The position numbers and the translations under genes were made by a program. A stretch of DNA of 64,000 nucleotides from Pseudomonas mangrovi (GTDB lineage: Bacteria; Pseudomonadota; Gammaproteobacteria; Pseudomonadales; Pseudomonadaceae), in NCBI RefSeq assembly GCF_003052585.1, contig NZ_QASN01000017.1, positions 1 to 64,000 of the forward strand. The letters are read 5' to 3'. This document shows, piece after piece, positions 19,601 through 27,466 of this stretch (positions are counted from its first letter, which is position 1; each line of letters begins with the position of its first letter). The notes under the pieces were generated by a model. The model did no database searches, was not told the origin of the DNA, and worked only from the letters and a program-made list of their open reading frames with translations.

Positions 19601-20565
19601 GTGACCGTGATCGGAAGCTCGGCGCTACCCAGCGTGCTGTTGCTGAAACTCGCCGAACCCGCTCCCGTGACACTGCCGGAGATCATGGTCACACCGCTGA
19701 ACTGGGCGGTGTTATTGGTTGCGTGGAAGTTTCCCTGGATGGTTCCGCCAGTGATGCTCAGGCTGGACGAATCCGAACGCGCGCCACCGAGCAGGTTGGT
19801 GCCGTTGCTGGTAACCGTGCAGCAGCCGCTGCGTACCAGACCGTTGATGCTGCCGCCCGTCAGGCTGATGCTGCCGTTTGTGGAGGTCAGCGTTCCGCTC
19901 ACCACCGTGCCATTGGTCGTGATCGAACCTGCGCTCTGTACCAGACCCTCCAGGTTGCTGGCACGCAGATCGAATGCCCCGCTGCCGGTCACGTCTCCGC
20001 TCACCGTCATGCCGTTGGTAGTCACGCCATTGCCGCCAGACACGGCGCCAGCCACGCTGCCGTTGCTCAGGTTCACCGAGCCATTGGTCGAAACCGAGCC
20101 GCTGATGGTTCCACCGCTGATGTTCAGCGCAGCGCTGTTACCGCTGACCGAGCCGAAGATCTGGTTGTTGCTGCCGGAGAGATTTACCGCACCGCTGCCA
20201 GTGGTGATCGAGCCACGAATCGTGTTGTTGCCTGACCCATCAATGGTGCCGAAGGTGGACTCCAGCGAGATGTTCTTCGCCGACGTGCCTACGGTGACAC
20301 CGCTACTGAGGGCAAAGCCGCCATTGGCAACCACCCGGATATCGCCCAGACCTTCCCAGAACACCGTGGACACGCGAAGCACATCCCCGGCGGCCAGCAC
20401 CACCCGGCCGCTACAGGTAAAGGTACTGCCCGACTGGCTCCAACTGCCGGTGCAGGGCGGAGGCGAGATGGGGTTGAAGAGCGTGTCGCTGCTGAAGGTA
20501 TAGGTTGCCGCCCAGGCCGGAAGGCTCAGCAGACTGAGCGACAGCAGCAACGCACGCTTGATCAT
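16648..20565 (-). CDS. mshQ: MshQ-like large secreted MSHA pilus protein with lectin-like and DUF6701 domains
   Basis: This 1,305-residue protein has a signal peptide ending near AWA-AT. Residues about 70-340 are low-complexity Gly/Ser/Thr/Asn strands of the form GSVSGN / SITTNGT, which could stack as a beta-solenoid. A concanavalin/L-type-lectin-like domain follows (about 375-630), with GADGVAVIFSD and GGWLGIALDEFGNFSNPSE. The C-terminal half has many Cys pairs and matches the MshQ/DUF6701 type seen at the end of msh operons. It is probably a pilus-associated tip or surface adhesin. I chose ATG 20565 (MIKRALLL); an in-frame ATG lies four codons upstream. It is the last gene of the operon, 106 bases after mshP. 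Confidence 0.8.
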   Translation of the reverse strand: MIKRALLLSLSLLSLPAWAATYTFSSDTLFNPISPPPCTGSWSQSGSTFTCSGRVVLAAGDVLRVSTVFWEGLGDIRVVANGGFALSSGVTVGTSAKNISLESTFGTIDGSGNNTIRGSITTGSGAVNLSGSNNQIFGSVSGNSAALNISGGTISGSVSTNGSVNLSNGSVAGAVSGGNGVTTNGMTVSGDVTGSGAFDLRASNLEGLVQSAGSITTNGTVVSGTLTSTNGSISLTGGSINGLVRSGCCTVTSNGTNLLGGARSDSSSLSITGGTIQGNFHATNNTAQFSGVTMISGSVTGAGSASFSNSTLGSAELPITVTTVSGAVTLNSTTAFGDFTAPNYSTIFVNSPSTVTGTCLPNSTPANACRPAAVPSCLNDRFNRSSLGDDWAVTSRNGSFGTPRIINNRLRLTDNSGNVATGATVQRLVPAAGNLVEIEFKYYAYSGSGADGVAVIFSDASVTPQPGGYGGSLGYAQLNGTSGFSGGWLGIALDEFGNFSNPSETRVGGPGARADSVSIRGSGSGTTGYRYLRGTAANLNPGVDVSGTTPGPGHTYRITLDSRVAGRTLVSVQRNTGSGFTTLIAPFDAQAEAGQAALPQNFFVTFTGSTGGSNNIHELDDLSFCADRLEAIGQQIDHFRFEYSGDAVTCNPQPVTVRACLDSACSSLFTDPVTVTLAPNSGWTATAPASVNGGNVLSFSGGVANAQLRSGTVGTVTLGVTGSVPATKPLSVPVCSTANCRITYAESGFIFDVPTLLSARPQANIPLRAVRSSNNAQLCVPSFANVTRTLQFSSSYVDPGSGTQPVVVNGTGVGSSPVAIGLAFDATGSASLTVRYDDAGQMRLTATYSGSASTGDNGLNMTGSDPFLAKPYGLCLQTDSLCTAAGVSSACPAFSARAGDSFPLRIRAVGWQSDGEATTAEALCSGNITTPNFGLANIALSSELVAPSPGSPGTLTPLSYSHVLGAQTSVSSTLSEVGVFRLVATPATYFGESISGGSSGLVGRIIPASLDVQGTAALQPACGAFSYQDQPIDFAQNPNLTVTGRNRQGAVTNNYDRGLFWRLTQPATLAVPASEITGRPTLNGRLAAQGTMTATQQDSLLGDGARTFVWAGRQIVYGSASSPGSEDAPANILARQSFSAAELTDQDGACYGGTSCQPYSFTFSGSELRLGRLSVGNAHGSELQGLSLPLRIESWRDGAFQVEPQDTCSAPLLGNPAPVAGTFTGNLTAGETTPSRSGPTAGVGQILLSAPGAGNDGSLQVELPGLPAWLLYDWNGTGRQGARGLASFGIYQGSPPLIFRRELYR

Positions 20566-20671
20566 GACTGCCCCCACTGCTGTTCAGGCGCGCCCAGGGC
20601 GATAGGGGTTGGGGTGGCGGATGCACGGAGCAGGGAGCACACAGGCGCGTCACCTACAGGGCAAGCAGGAC

Positions 20672-21067
20672 TCATGGCAACTCCACGACTGCAGTCAACT
20701 GGCGATAAGCGTAGTCCGGGCTTCCCGCTGCCGCGTACTGCGCGGTGGCGGTGATCTGACGAAAGTTGACGGTCTTGTTCTCTTCCGCCACTGCTCCGGC
20801 CGAGGTGGCGGCGCAGGTGACGGCAATCGAGAAACCTTCCAGGGTCAAGCTACCTGCGCAGCTCTGCCCTGCCACCGCCCGGGCGATGCCCCACTCCAGT
20901 CCCGCCTGGGCCATCTGGTAGGCGCGAGCCTGCTGCAGACCCATGCTGTTGGTGGCGCTCTGGGTCACTGACAGGCGTGCCATGACCGCGATCACCGCAG
21001 CGATGACGATGATGATGAACAGCGCGGCCACCAGACCGAAGCCACGCTGGCGGGCATCAGGGCGCAT
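20672..21067 (-). CDS. mshP: MshP-like minor pilin-type protein
   Basis: This 131-residue protein starts MRPDARQRGFGLVAALFIIIVIAAVIAV: a short basic leader, Gly before Phe, then a 20-residue hydrophobic helix. It lacks the Glu at position +5 of standard type IV pilins, as do GspK/PilX-like minor pilins. QARAYQMAQAGLEWGIARA and two cysteines (QSCAGSL, VTCAAT) are PilX/MshP features. It is likely a minor component that primes pilus assembly. ATG 21067 overlaps the mshO stop by 11 bases; an upstream ATG at 21106 would add a leader with three extra cysteines and is less likely. Confidence 0.8.
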   Translation of the reverse strand: MRPDARQRGFGLVAALFIIIVIAAVIAVMARLSVTQSATNSMGLQQARAYQMAQAGLEWGIARAVAGQSCAGSLTLEGFSIAVTCAATSAGAVAEENKTVNFRQITATAQYAAAGSPDYAYRQLTAVVELP

Positions 21068-21962
21068 TGTCGACGTGCACCTGTTGCAGTAGGACGATTT
21101 CTTCATTGCTCTTCTTCAATGTCAGACGCAGGCTGACCAGCCCGCCGCGGGTGCTGGTGCCGGGGGAATAGCTGAACTGGCAGGCCGCCACCGAATCGAC
21201 CAGCACGGAACTATTACCCGCGCTGTAACTGTAGGTCGCCGCCAGGCTGCTGAAGGTGGCGCGGCGCACGACCCCCGTGCCGTTGCCGGCAGCATCGGTA
21301 CCGGCGTTGTCGCAGCGGTAACCCACCACATCGCGCGCCAGGTAGAAGCGGTGCTGCGGCGAGGCGAACTTGAAGCGGAAGTTGTTTGCCGCAGTGCCGC
21401 CCAACGCGAGCGCGCCCGACGCGTGAGAGAAGGCCACCCCACTGGGCGTGATCACCGCAGGCGCGGCGCTGCTGTTCTGGTTGAACGGCGGCCAGACACT
21501 GTCGCCGAGCGAGCTGGTGCCGATGTTGTAGATCACCATCCAGCGCGCCGTCGCCACCTGCGCCGAGTTGAGACCAGGGCTGAGCACCTCGATGCTGCAG
21601 GCGCCGCTGGGCGGACAGCGCGGCGGGTCGAAGCGCACCCCGGCGCCGCCATGCTGGTTGGCCCGGTAACGGCCGGCCTGGTCGATCAGCAGCAGCTCGA
21701 TGGTCTGAGCATCGCGGGCGCGCAGGGTATTCGGCACGGCCAGACGTACGTCGCGCGCCATGCGATTGAGTGCGGTGGCGGCGAGATCGACCAACTCGGC
21801 ACGCCGGCTCTGGTCGACGAAGCTCTGCAGCGGATTGCTCAGCACACTGGAGATCATCACCGCCACCACCCCCGCCAGGGCGATCACCATGATCAGCTCG
21901 ACCAGGGTAAAGCCGCGCGCCCTGCGCCGGGCGCCGCCGTTCATCGCGCGAGCAGTGCTCAT
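21057..21962 (-). CDS. mshO: MshO-like prepilin-like minor pilin
   Basis: This 301-residue protein has a class III signal: a basic leader MSTARAMNGGARRRARG, then FTLVELIMVIALAGVVAV with the conserved Glu at +5. A Cys pair in the C-terminal third (GYRCDNAG, AACQFSYS) is typical of MshO/PilW-type minor pilins. It is expected to be processed by the prepilin peptidase and to form part of the pilus tip or initiation complex. Its start shares one base with the mshD stop (TGATG), and its stop overlaps mshP, so the genes are translationally coupled. Confidence 0.85.
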   Translation of the reverse strand: MSTARAMNGGARRRARGFTLVELIMVIALAGVVAVMISSVLSNPLQSFVDQSRRAELVDLAATALNRMARDVRLAVPNTLRARDAQTIELLLIDQAGRYRANQHGGAGVRFDPPRCPPSGACSIEVLSPGLNSAQVATARWMVIYNIGTSSLGDSVWPPFNQNSSAAPAVITPSGVAFSHASGALALGGTAANNFRFKFASPQHRFYLARDVVGYRCDNAGTDAAGNGTGVVRRATFSSLAATYSYSAGNSSVLVDSVAACQFSYSPGTSTRGGLVSLRLTLKKSNEEIVLLQQVHVDNAP

Positions 21963-22522
21963 CAGTAGCGCGCCCGGTAGCCGACCAGCGCCAGGTCCTG
22001 GCCGAGAGGATCGGTGACGGTCACTTGGATGCGCAAGGCATCCGCCGCCGACAACCCGCTGACCGTGAACGGCGCCACCTGCAGCTGCACGCGATAGCCC
22101 TCGAGACCGGCAATCGGCGTGGTGGAAAAGGCATTGCGCGGCGCCAGTGGCTGCCCGCCCGGATAGCTCAGGCCGTTGTAGTCACAGACGTCATCGAAGC
22201 TGCCGCGACCGGCGCCATTGGCCGAAGCGGGGCAGTTGTTGCTCGTGGGGAACGCCTGCAGGCTGACCTCCTCCAGATAGGCTTCGGCGATGGCCAGCGC
22301 CTGCTGGCGCAGCATCGGGTCGGCCGAGCGTCCGGTGATCGAGGCCATCGCGGTATAGAGCGCGGCCACCGCGATGCCGATGATCACGATGCTGATGATC
22401 AGCTCGACCAGCGTCATGCCGCTCTGCCGCTGCCGGGCCGCGCAGGCCAGCGAAGCGGTCGAGGCTCGCGCAGCCCGCGGGGCTCGGCGCAGCGGGCGCG
22501 GAGCCGAGAGATACCGCGGCAT
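21962..22522 (-). CDS. mshD: MshD-like prepilin-like minor pilin
   Basis: This 186-residue protein has an unusually long basic leader of about 35 residues before the cleavage site QSG-MTLVELIISIVIIG, where Met replaces the usual Phe at +1 and Glu is kept at +5. Two cysteines lie in SNNCPASANG and DDVCDYNG. It corresponds to MshD/PilV-type minor pilins. The coupled TGATG overlap with mshC supports ATG 22522. No later ATG or GTG that would give a short leader is evident except the +1 Met itself, so the long leader appears genuine. Confidence 0.8.
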   Translation of the reverse strand: MPRYLSAPRPLRRAPRAARASTASLACAARQRQSGMTLVELIISIVIIGIAVAALYTAMASITGRSADPMLRQQALAIAEAYLEEVSLQAFPTSNNCPASANGAGRGSFDDVCDYNGLSYPGGQPLAPRNAFSTTPIAGLEGYRVQLQVAPFTVSGLSAADALRIQVTVTDPLGQDLALVGYRARY

Positions 22523-22980
22523 CAGGGATTGGCCTCGACGAAGCCGGTATCGGCATGCACCGCCAGGCTGAAACCGCCGAGCCGACCGAGCTGGGTGCCG
22601 CTGCCGCAGGCCCCGCCGGCCGCCACGCAGCCGCGGGAATTGAAGGTGACGTCCAGCGCCTGCTGCACGCTCACCCCGGAAGGAAGTCCGGCGGCATAGC
22701 TGCCACCGGAAGGGTCACTCACTACAGTGCCGGCAGCGATTCCACCGCAGGCACCGGCATAGCTCAGCGCATAACCACCGTTGTCGATCCGCGCGCGGAT
22801 CGGACAGCCGCTCGACAGCGCGAGCTTCTGCGCGTAGCGCACGGCGGTCAGGCTCTGTTCGAAGTACAGGCGCTCATCGAACACCCGACGATCGAAAAAG
22901 CGCGGCCCCACCACCGCGGCAAGAATGCCGAGGATGACGATCACCATGATCAGCTCGATCAGGGTGAAGCCGCGCTGCAT
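22522..22980 (-). CDS. mshC: MshC-like minor pilin
   Basis: This 152-residue type IV prepilin has the leader MQRG, then [25 protein letters not shown] with Glu +5 and the Pro kink. It has Cys residues in SGCPIRARI, GACGG and the RGCVAAGGACGSG turn. The arrangement FDRRVFDERLYFEQ plus ALSSGCPIRARI is close to MshC. It begins five bases after the mshA stop. As a minor pilin it would assemble with the MshA shaft. Confidence 0.85.
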   Translation of the reverse strand: MQRGFTLIELIMVIVILGILAAVVGPRFFDRRVFDERLYFEQSLTAVRYAQKLALSSGCPIRARIDNGGYALSYAGACGGIAAGTVVSDPSGGSYAAGLPSGVSVQQALDVTFNSRGCVAAGGACGSGTQLGRLGGFSLAVHADTGFVEANP

Positions 22981-22985
22981 GGCGA

Positions 22986-23435
22986 TCAGCAGCCGGTGTC
23001 AACAACCGAGATAGTCGGCACAGCACCGGCGGTGGCTGCTGGCTCGGTATAGCTGACCTGGCAACTGGCCGGAGTAGTCGCACCGTTGGCGCTCATGGTC
23101 GTTGTTCCGCCGGTAGTGGTAATGGTGAAATCAGCTGCGGTTACGCCCGCAGCGTCAGCAATTGCAGTCGCAGCGGGGTAGCCACTGGTCGCGATCATCG
23201 TCACAGTGCCGCCTTCAACGTCGATGCTGGTAAGAGCGGCGTTGTTCTTCGCCAACCAAGAAGCATGTGTAAGGGCTGACGCGGCCTTGACCGAGCCATA
23301 CGCACCCTGAACGGTCGCCGCGCGCGCGTCGCCGCCGAGGTTGACGAAGCGCGGCAGTGCAAAGGCAGCCAGGATGCCAAGGATCACGATCACCATGATC
23401 AGTTCGATAAGGGTAAAGCCTTGTTGTTTTTTCAT
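22986..23435 (-). CDS. mshA: MshA-like major pilin
   Basis: This 149-residue prepilin has the shortest leader in the cluster (MKKQQG), followed by FTLIELIMVIVILGILAAFALPRFVNL. The body is small and Thr/Ala/Gly-rich, with a C-terminal disulfide loop (ASCQVSYTEP to the final DTGC). These are the marks of the major subunit. A good ribosome site (AGAGAGAACC) precedes the ATG, and the 28-base gap from mshB is free of a terminator. It probably forms the pilus shaft used for surface attachment. No hairpin follows it to raise its mRNA level over neighbours, so how the shaft protein is made in excess is not evident. Confidence 0.85.
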   Translation of the reverse strand: MKKQQGFTLIELIMVIVILGILAAFALPRFVNLGGDARAATVQGAYGSVKAASALTHASWLAKNNAALTSIDVEGGTVTMIATSGYPAATAIADAAGVTAADFTITTTGGTTTMSANGATTPASCQVSYTEPAATAGAVPTISVVDTGC

Positions 23436-23463
23436 GGGGGTTCTCTCTTTGTTGATGCAGTGT

Positions 23464-23973
23464 TTAAGGAGCGATGTAGTTCGTCACAACGGTGCCGTCG
23501 GCAGCGTTGTAGACGATGGTGTCGTTGGTACCCTGGGCCTGGTAGGTAAAGGTGCATACCTGGCCGGCAAGGCTGGCGACATAGTCGATATCGGTACCAG
23601 CGGCAATGGCGACACGTGGCGCGGAGCCCTGCAGCAGGTTGTTCCAAAGGTCTACGCAGTCACCGGCGGAGCCCAGTGTCGCGCCGTCGGAAATGCCCAC
23701 CGGCCAACCTGCAGCATTCACGTCGACGTTGCCCGCGCCGAAACCCTGAACGTTGACGTTGGGCGTAGCAATGCCCTTGCCGCGGTTGACCTCCCATTGC
23801 GAGCGCACCAGCAGCACCGCCGAGGCCAGTGCGCCGCCCGCGCCGCGTATGGCGGACTCGTGAGCATCGTCGGTCACGTTGATGAAGCGCGGCAGGGCCA
23901 CCGCCGCGAGAATGCCGAGGATGGCGATGACCACCACCAGCTCGATCAGGGTGAAGCCTTTCTGCTGTTTCAT
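23464..23973 (-). CDS. mshB: MshB-like pilin
   Basis: This 169-residue prepilin has leader MKQQKG and hydrophobic helix [38 protein letters not shown]. Its first 40 residues resemble MshA, and the C-terminal domain has a Cys pair ([15 protein letters not shown]). By position between mshF and mshA it corresponds to MshB. ATG 23973 is preceded by AGAGAGG. The longer in-frame start at 24063 overlaps mshF and encodes no plausible leader. Confidence 0.82.
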   Translation of the reverse strand: MKQQKGFTLIELVVVIAILGILAAVALPRFINVTDDAHESAIRGAGGALASAVLLVRSQWEVNRGKGIATPNVNVQGFGAGNVDVNAAGWPVGISDGATLGSAGDCVDLWNNLLQGSAPRVAIAAGTDIDYVASLAGQVCTFTYQAQGTNDTIVYNAADGTVVTNYIAP

Positions 23974-23977
23974 CGGT

Positions 23978-24490
23978 TTACCTCTCTTGCCGCTGAGTCG
24001 GGTCGGAGACCTCGATCGGCACCAGTTCCAGCCCGACCACACTTCCGACGGATTGTGATGCATTTCTCATTTCCTGGGGAACAGCTACCAGGCCGAACAG
24101 GTGCAGCTCGTCGCCACTTCGTTGCCGCCGGTCAAAGAAACGGCTGCGGTACAGCACCCAGCGCTGCTGCGGCAGGTAGTACCAGCAACCGCGCTCCGCC
24201 CGCTCCATCAACACCAGCTCGCCGCAGTAGTCGTCCGGTTGCCAGCGCAGCAACGCGAAGGGGTTTTCCTGCAGCGCCGCTTCGGCACCCTGGCCGCCCC
24301 GCGCAACACCCTCAGCCACCAGTCCATTGAGGCTAGCCGCCAGACTCGCCAGGGTCGCCTCGTAGGCCCGCTGCTCGCTGACCTGGAGGATCCGCCAGCC
24401 AAGCGCCGCAACGGCCGGCAACAACATGACCGCGAGCAGCAGCCACCCCCGAAAACGCCAGGAGCGCACTGCCAGCTCCGTATCGCTCAT
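23978..24490 (-). CDS. mshF: MshF-like MSHA biogenesis protein
   Basis: This 170-residue protein has one N-terminal membrane helix ([22 protein letters not shown], about 13-34) and a periplasmic domain with two Cys ([15 protein letters not shown]). It occupies the mshF slot between the inner-membrane platform protein mshG and the pilins. MshF proteins are poorly conserved and their role is unclear. The ATG shares one base with the mshG stop, so the shorter start is preferred over an in-frame ATG at 24526 inside mshG. Assignment is mostly positional. Confidence 0.7.
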   Translation of the reverse strand: MSDTELAVRSWRFRGWLLLAVMLLPAVAALGWRILQVSEQRAYEATLASLAASLNGLVAEGVARGGQGAEAALQENPFALLRWQPDDYCGELVLMERAERGCWYYLPQQRWVLYRSRFFDRRQRSGDELHLFGLVAVPQEMRNASQSVGSVVGLELVPIEVSDPTQRQER

Positions 24491-25722
24491 CAGCCGCCGC
24501 CCTTGGCCGCCGACGCCAGTTCCCACATCGGCAGGAACACCCCCAGCGCCAGCACCAGCACCATCGCGCCCATGGCGACGATCAGGATCGGCTCGATGGC
24601 ATCTGCCAGCTGCTTGAGGTCGTAGTCCACCTCCTGTTCATAGAAATCGGCGACCTCGACAAAAAGATCGTCCAGCGCGCCGGTTTCTTCACCGACCGCC
24701 ATCATCTGCAGGACCAGCGGTGTGAACAGGCCGCTGTTGGCCGCCGAACGGGTCAGCGCCTCGCCGCGCTCGACGCTCTCGCGCATGGCGATGATGGCCT
24801 GGCCGATGTGCCGGTTGCCGACGCTGGCGCTGTTGATCGTCAGGGTCTGCAGCAGCGGCACGCCGGCGCGGTACATCATCGCGAAGGTGCGGGTGAAGCG
24901 CGCCAGGGCGATGCGCTCGAAGACCCCGCCAACGATCGGCAGGCGCAGTTTCCAGCGATCCCAGATCAGCGCGCCCTCATCGGTGGCGATCCAGCGGAAG
25001 AAGGCGTAGAGCCCGCCGATCAGCGCCAGTAGCATCGCCCACCACCAGGCCTGGAAGAACTCCGAGGTGCCGATCAGCGCGCGGGTGGCCCAGGGCAGCT
25101 CGGCCTTGAACTGGGCAAAGACCTTGGCGAAGGCCGGGATCACGAACAGGTTGATGATGGTCAGCGCCACACCCATGGCAGCGAGGACGAAGATCGGGTA
25201 GCGGGTGGCCTGCTTGATCCGCTTGCGCGTGTCGCGCTCCAGCTCCAGATAGCTGGCCAACTGGCGGAAGGCCTGGTCAAGCTGACCGGTGTTCTCGCCG
25301 ACGCTGATCATGCTGACGAACAGCCGGTTGAACACCTTCGGATGGGCATGCAGCGCTACCGCCATCGCCTGGCCGCTCTCCAGGTCGTTGCGCACCTCCT
25401 GCAGCACCTCGCGAAAGTACAGGTTGCGGTTGGACTCGCCGAGGCCGGCGATGGCGCGAATGATCGGCACGCCGGCCTTGGCCAGGCTGTACATCTGCCG
25501 GCAGAAGATGATCAGTTCTTCCAGGTCGACTTTCTTGCGCCGCATCTTCTCGCGCAGCACGGCCAGCACGTCGACCTCGGCCGCGCGCTCGGCCTCCACC
25601 GTCAGCGGGGTGATCTGCTTGGCCAGCAGCTCGCCAGCCACCGCATCGGCGCTGCTGGCATCGAGGGTGCCGCTGACCTTCTGCCCGCGCGCGTCACGCC
25701 CGGTATAGCGGAACTGACTCAT
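24490..25722 (-). CDS. mshG: MshG inner-membrane platform protein (GspF/PilC family)
   Basis: This 410-residue protein begins FRYTGRDARGQKVSGTLDA, the classic T2SSF/PilC N terminus. It has two T2SSF domains and three membrane helices (about 175-200, 220-245 and 380-402). It is the inner-membrane core that couples the MshE ATPase to pilin polymerisation. ATG 25722 is chosen as the family start; the codons upstream lie in the gap after mshE. The gap of 19 bases from mshE and the coupled overlap with mshF place it within the operon. Confidence 0.9.
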   Translation of the reverse strand: MSQFRYTGRDARGQKVSGTLDASSADAVAGELLAKQITPLTVEAERAAEVDVLAVLREKMRRKKVDLEELIIFCRQMYSLAKAGVPIIRAIAGLGESNRNLYFREVLQEVRNDLESGQAMAVALHAHPKVFNRLFVSMISVGENTGQLDQAFRQLASYLELERDTRKRIKQATRYPIFVLAAMGVALTIINLFVIPAFAKVFAQFKAELPWATRALIGTSEFFQAWWWAMLLALIGGLYAFFRWIATDEGALIWDRWKLRLPIVGGVFERIALARFTRTFAMMYRAGVPLLQTLTINSASVGNRHIGQAIIAMRESVERGEALTRSAANSGLFTPLVLQMMAVGEETGALDDLFVEVADFYEQEVDYDLKQLADAIEPILIVAMGAMVLVLALGVFLPMWELASAAKGGG

Positions 25723-25741
25723 GCCGGACGCCCCCGAATAC

Positions 25742-27466
25742 TCATGCCGGCACCTCATCGGCCAGGGTCGCGCAGACCTTCAGCACTTCATCGACACTGG
25801 TCACGCCCTGCAGCGCATAGTCCAGCGCGCAGGCGGCCAACGGTCGGTAGTGCACCTGCCGACGCGCCGCCTCGGCGAACTCCTGCGGGTCACCCCGGCG
25901 CAACGCGGCGATCAGCGGTTCATCCAGCTCGAGCAGTTCATAGACGCCGATCCGGCCGCTGTAGCCGCTGTTGTGGCACTGGTGGCAGCCGCGCCCGCGC
26001 ATGAAGCTGCGCCCCGCCAGCGAGCTGCCATGCAGCGCCTCCAGCCAGGGCAGCTGGCGCATGTCGGCCTCGTGCGATTCGCCACAGTTGGGGCAAACCT
26101 TGCGGATCAGCCGCTGGGCCAGCACCGCGTTCAGCGCGGTGGCGACCAGGAAGGGCTCGACGCCCATGTCGATCAGGCGCATCGCCGAGGTCATGGCGTC
26201 GTTGGTGTGCAGCGTCGAGAGCACCAGGTGACCGGTCAGCGCTGCACGCAGGCCGATCTCGGCGGTTTCCTGGTCGCGAATCTCGCCGACCAGCACGATG
26301 TCCGGATCCTGACGCAGAGCGGCGCGCAGGACGCGGGCAAAGGTCAGCTCGATCTTGGCGTTGACCTGGACCTGGTTGACCCGTGGCAGCCGATACTCGA
26401 CCGGATCCTCGACGGTGATGATCTTCTTCTCCGGACTGTTCAGCTCGGAGAGCCCGGCATAGAGCGTGGTGGTCTTGCCCGAGCCGGTCGGGCCGGTGAC
26501 CAGTACCATGCCGTGCGGGCGCTGCAGCAGCAGACGGAAACGCTCGAGAATGTTGCTCGGCATGCCGGTGCCGGAGAGCTGGAACATGGTGCCACTCTGA
26601 TCCAGCAGACGCAGCACCACCGACTCGCCGAACTGCACCGGCATGGTCGAGACGCGCACGTCGATGTTGCGATTCTTCACCCGGATATTGAAGCGACCAT
26701 CCTGCGGCAGGCGCTTCTCGGAGATGTCCAGGCCGGACATGATCTTCAGGCGCATGACCAGCGCCGACGCGACCCGCTGCTCCTTCATCACCTGCTCGTT
26801 GAGCACCCCGTCGATGCGCTGGCGGATGCGCACCAGGCCCTCGTCAGGTTCGATGTGCACGTCGGACGCCTTCATCTGCACGGCATCCTCGAACAGCGTC
26901 TGCAGCAGGCGCACCACAGGCGCGTCGCTGTTGTTGTCGGCCCCCAGCGCGCCAAGGTCGAAGTCGCTGCCCTGCAGCTCGCCTTCCAGCTCGCCGGCGA
27001 TCGAGGCGATTTCCTTGGTGCGTCGGTAGACCTGGTCCAGGGTCGCGAGCAGCTCGGCTTCGCGCACCACCGCCGGCGAAACGCGCTTGTGCAGCAGGCG
27101 CTCGATCTCGTCGAGGGCGAACAGATCGAGTGGGTCGGACATGCCGACCAGCAGGCCGTCGCCCTGGCGCGACAGGATGATGACCCGGAAGCGCCGCGCC
27201 ACCGCCTCCGGCAGGCTCTGCACCAGCTCGGCGTCGAACTTGTAGTGACGCAGCTCGACGAAGGGGATCTTCAGCTGTTCCGAGAGCGCCTTGAGCAGCT
27301 TGGATTCGTCGACGAAACCGAGATCGACCACGGTGCGGCCCAGCTTGGAGCCACTGCGCTTCTGTTCCTGCAGCGCCAGCTGCAGCTGGGCGTCATCGAT
27401 CAGGCCGGCCTGGATCAGCAGATCACCGAGGCGGACTTTGCGCTGGCGTACGTCTTCCTGGCTCAT
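25742..27466 (-). CDS. mshE: MshE pilus extension ATPase (GspE/PilB family)
   Basis: This 574-residue protein has an N-terminal GspE/PilB N-domain with LGDLLIQAGLIDDAQL, which in MshE binds cyclic-di-GMP. The ATPase core has Walker A GPTGSGKTT (about 325-333), DPVEYRLP, the Asp and His boxes (GEIRDQETAEIGLRAALTGH, STLHTND) and a tetracysteine zinc motif (CPNCG ... CHQCHN). It powers pilus extension. Whether the N-domain keeps every c-di-GMP contact cannot be decided by eye, but the repeated L-x-x-x-L pattern is there. No retraction ATPase (PilT-like) is in the window. It overlaps mshN by four bases. Confidence 0.93.
   Translation of the reverse strand: MSQEDVRQRKVRLGDLLIQAGLIDDAQLQLALQEQKRSGSKLGRTVVDLGFVDESKLLKALSEQLKIPFVELRHYKFDAELVQSLPEAVARRFRVIILSRQGDGLLVGMSDPLDLFALDEIERLLHKRVSPAVVREAELLATLDQVYRRTKEIASIAGELEGELQGSDFDLGALGADNNSDAPVVRLLQTLFEDAVQMKASDVHIEPDEGLVRIRQRIDGVLNEQVMKEQRVASALVMRLKIMSGLDISEKRLPQDGRFNIRVKNRNIDVRVSTMPVQFGESVVLRLLDQSGTMFQLSGTGMPSNILERFRLLLQRPHGMVLVTGPTGSGKTTTLYAGLSELNSPEKKIITVEDPVEYRLPRVNQVQVNAKIELTFARVLRAALRQDPDIVLVGEIRDQETAEIGLRAALTGHLVLSTLHTNDAMTSAMRLIDMGVEPFLVATALNAVLAQRLIRKVCPNCGESHEADMRQLPWLEALHGSSLAGRSFMRGRGCHQCHNSGYSGRIGVYELLELDEPLIAALRRGDPQEFAEAARRQVHYRPLAACALDYALQGVTSVDEVLKVCATLADEVPA

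Noticed and set aside
18652..20235. A 527-codon plus-strand frame opposite mshQ
   Set aside because: It is Arg/Ala/Gly-rich low-complexity sequence mirroring the Ser/Thr/Gly repeats of MshQ.
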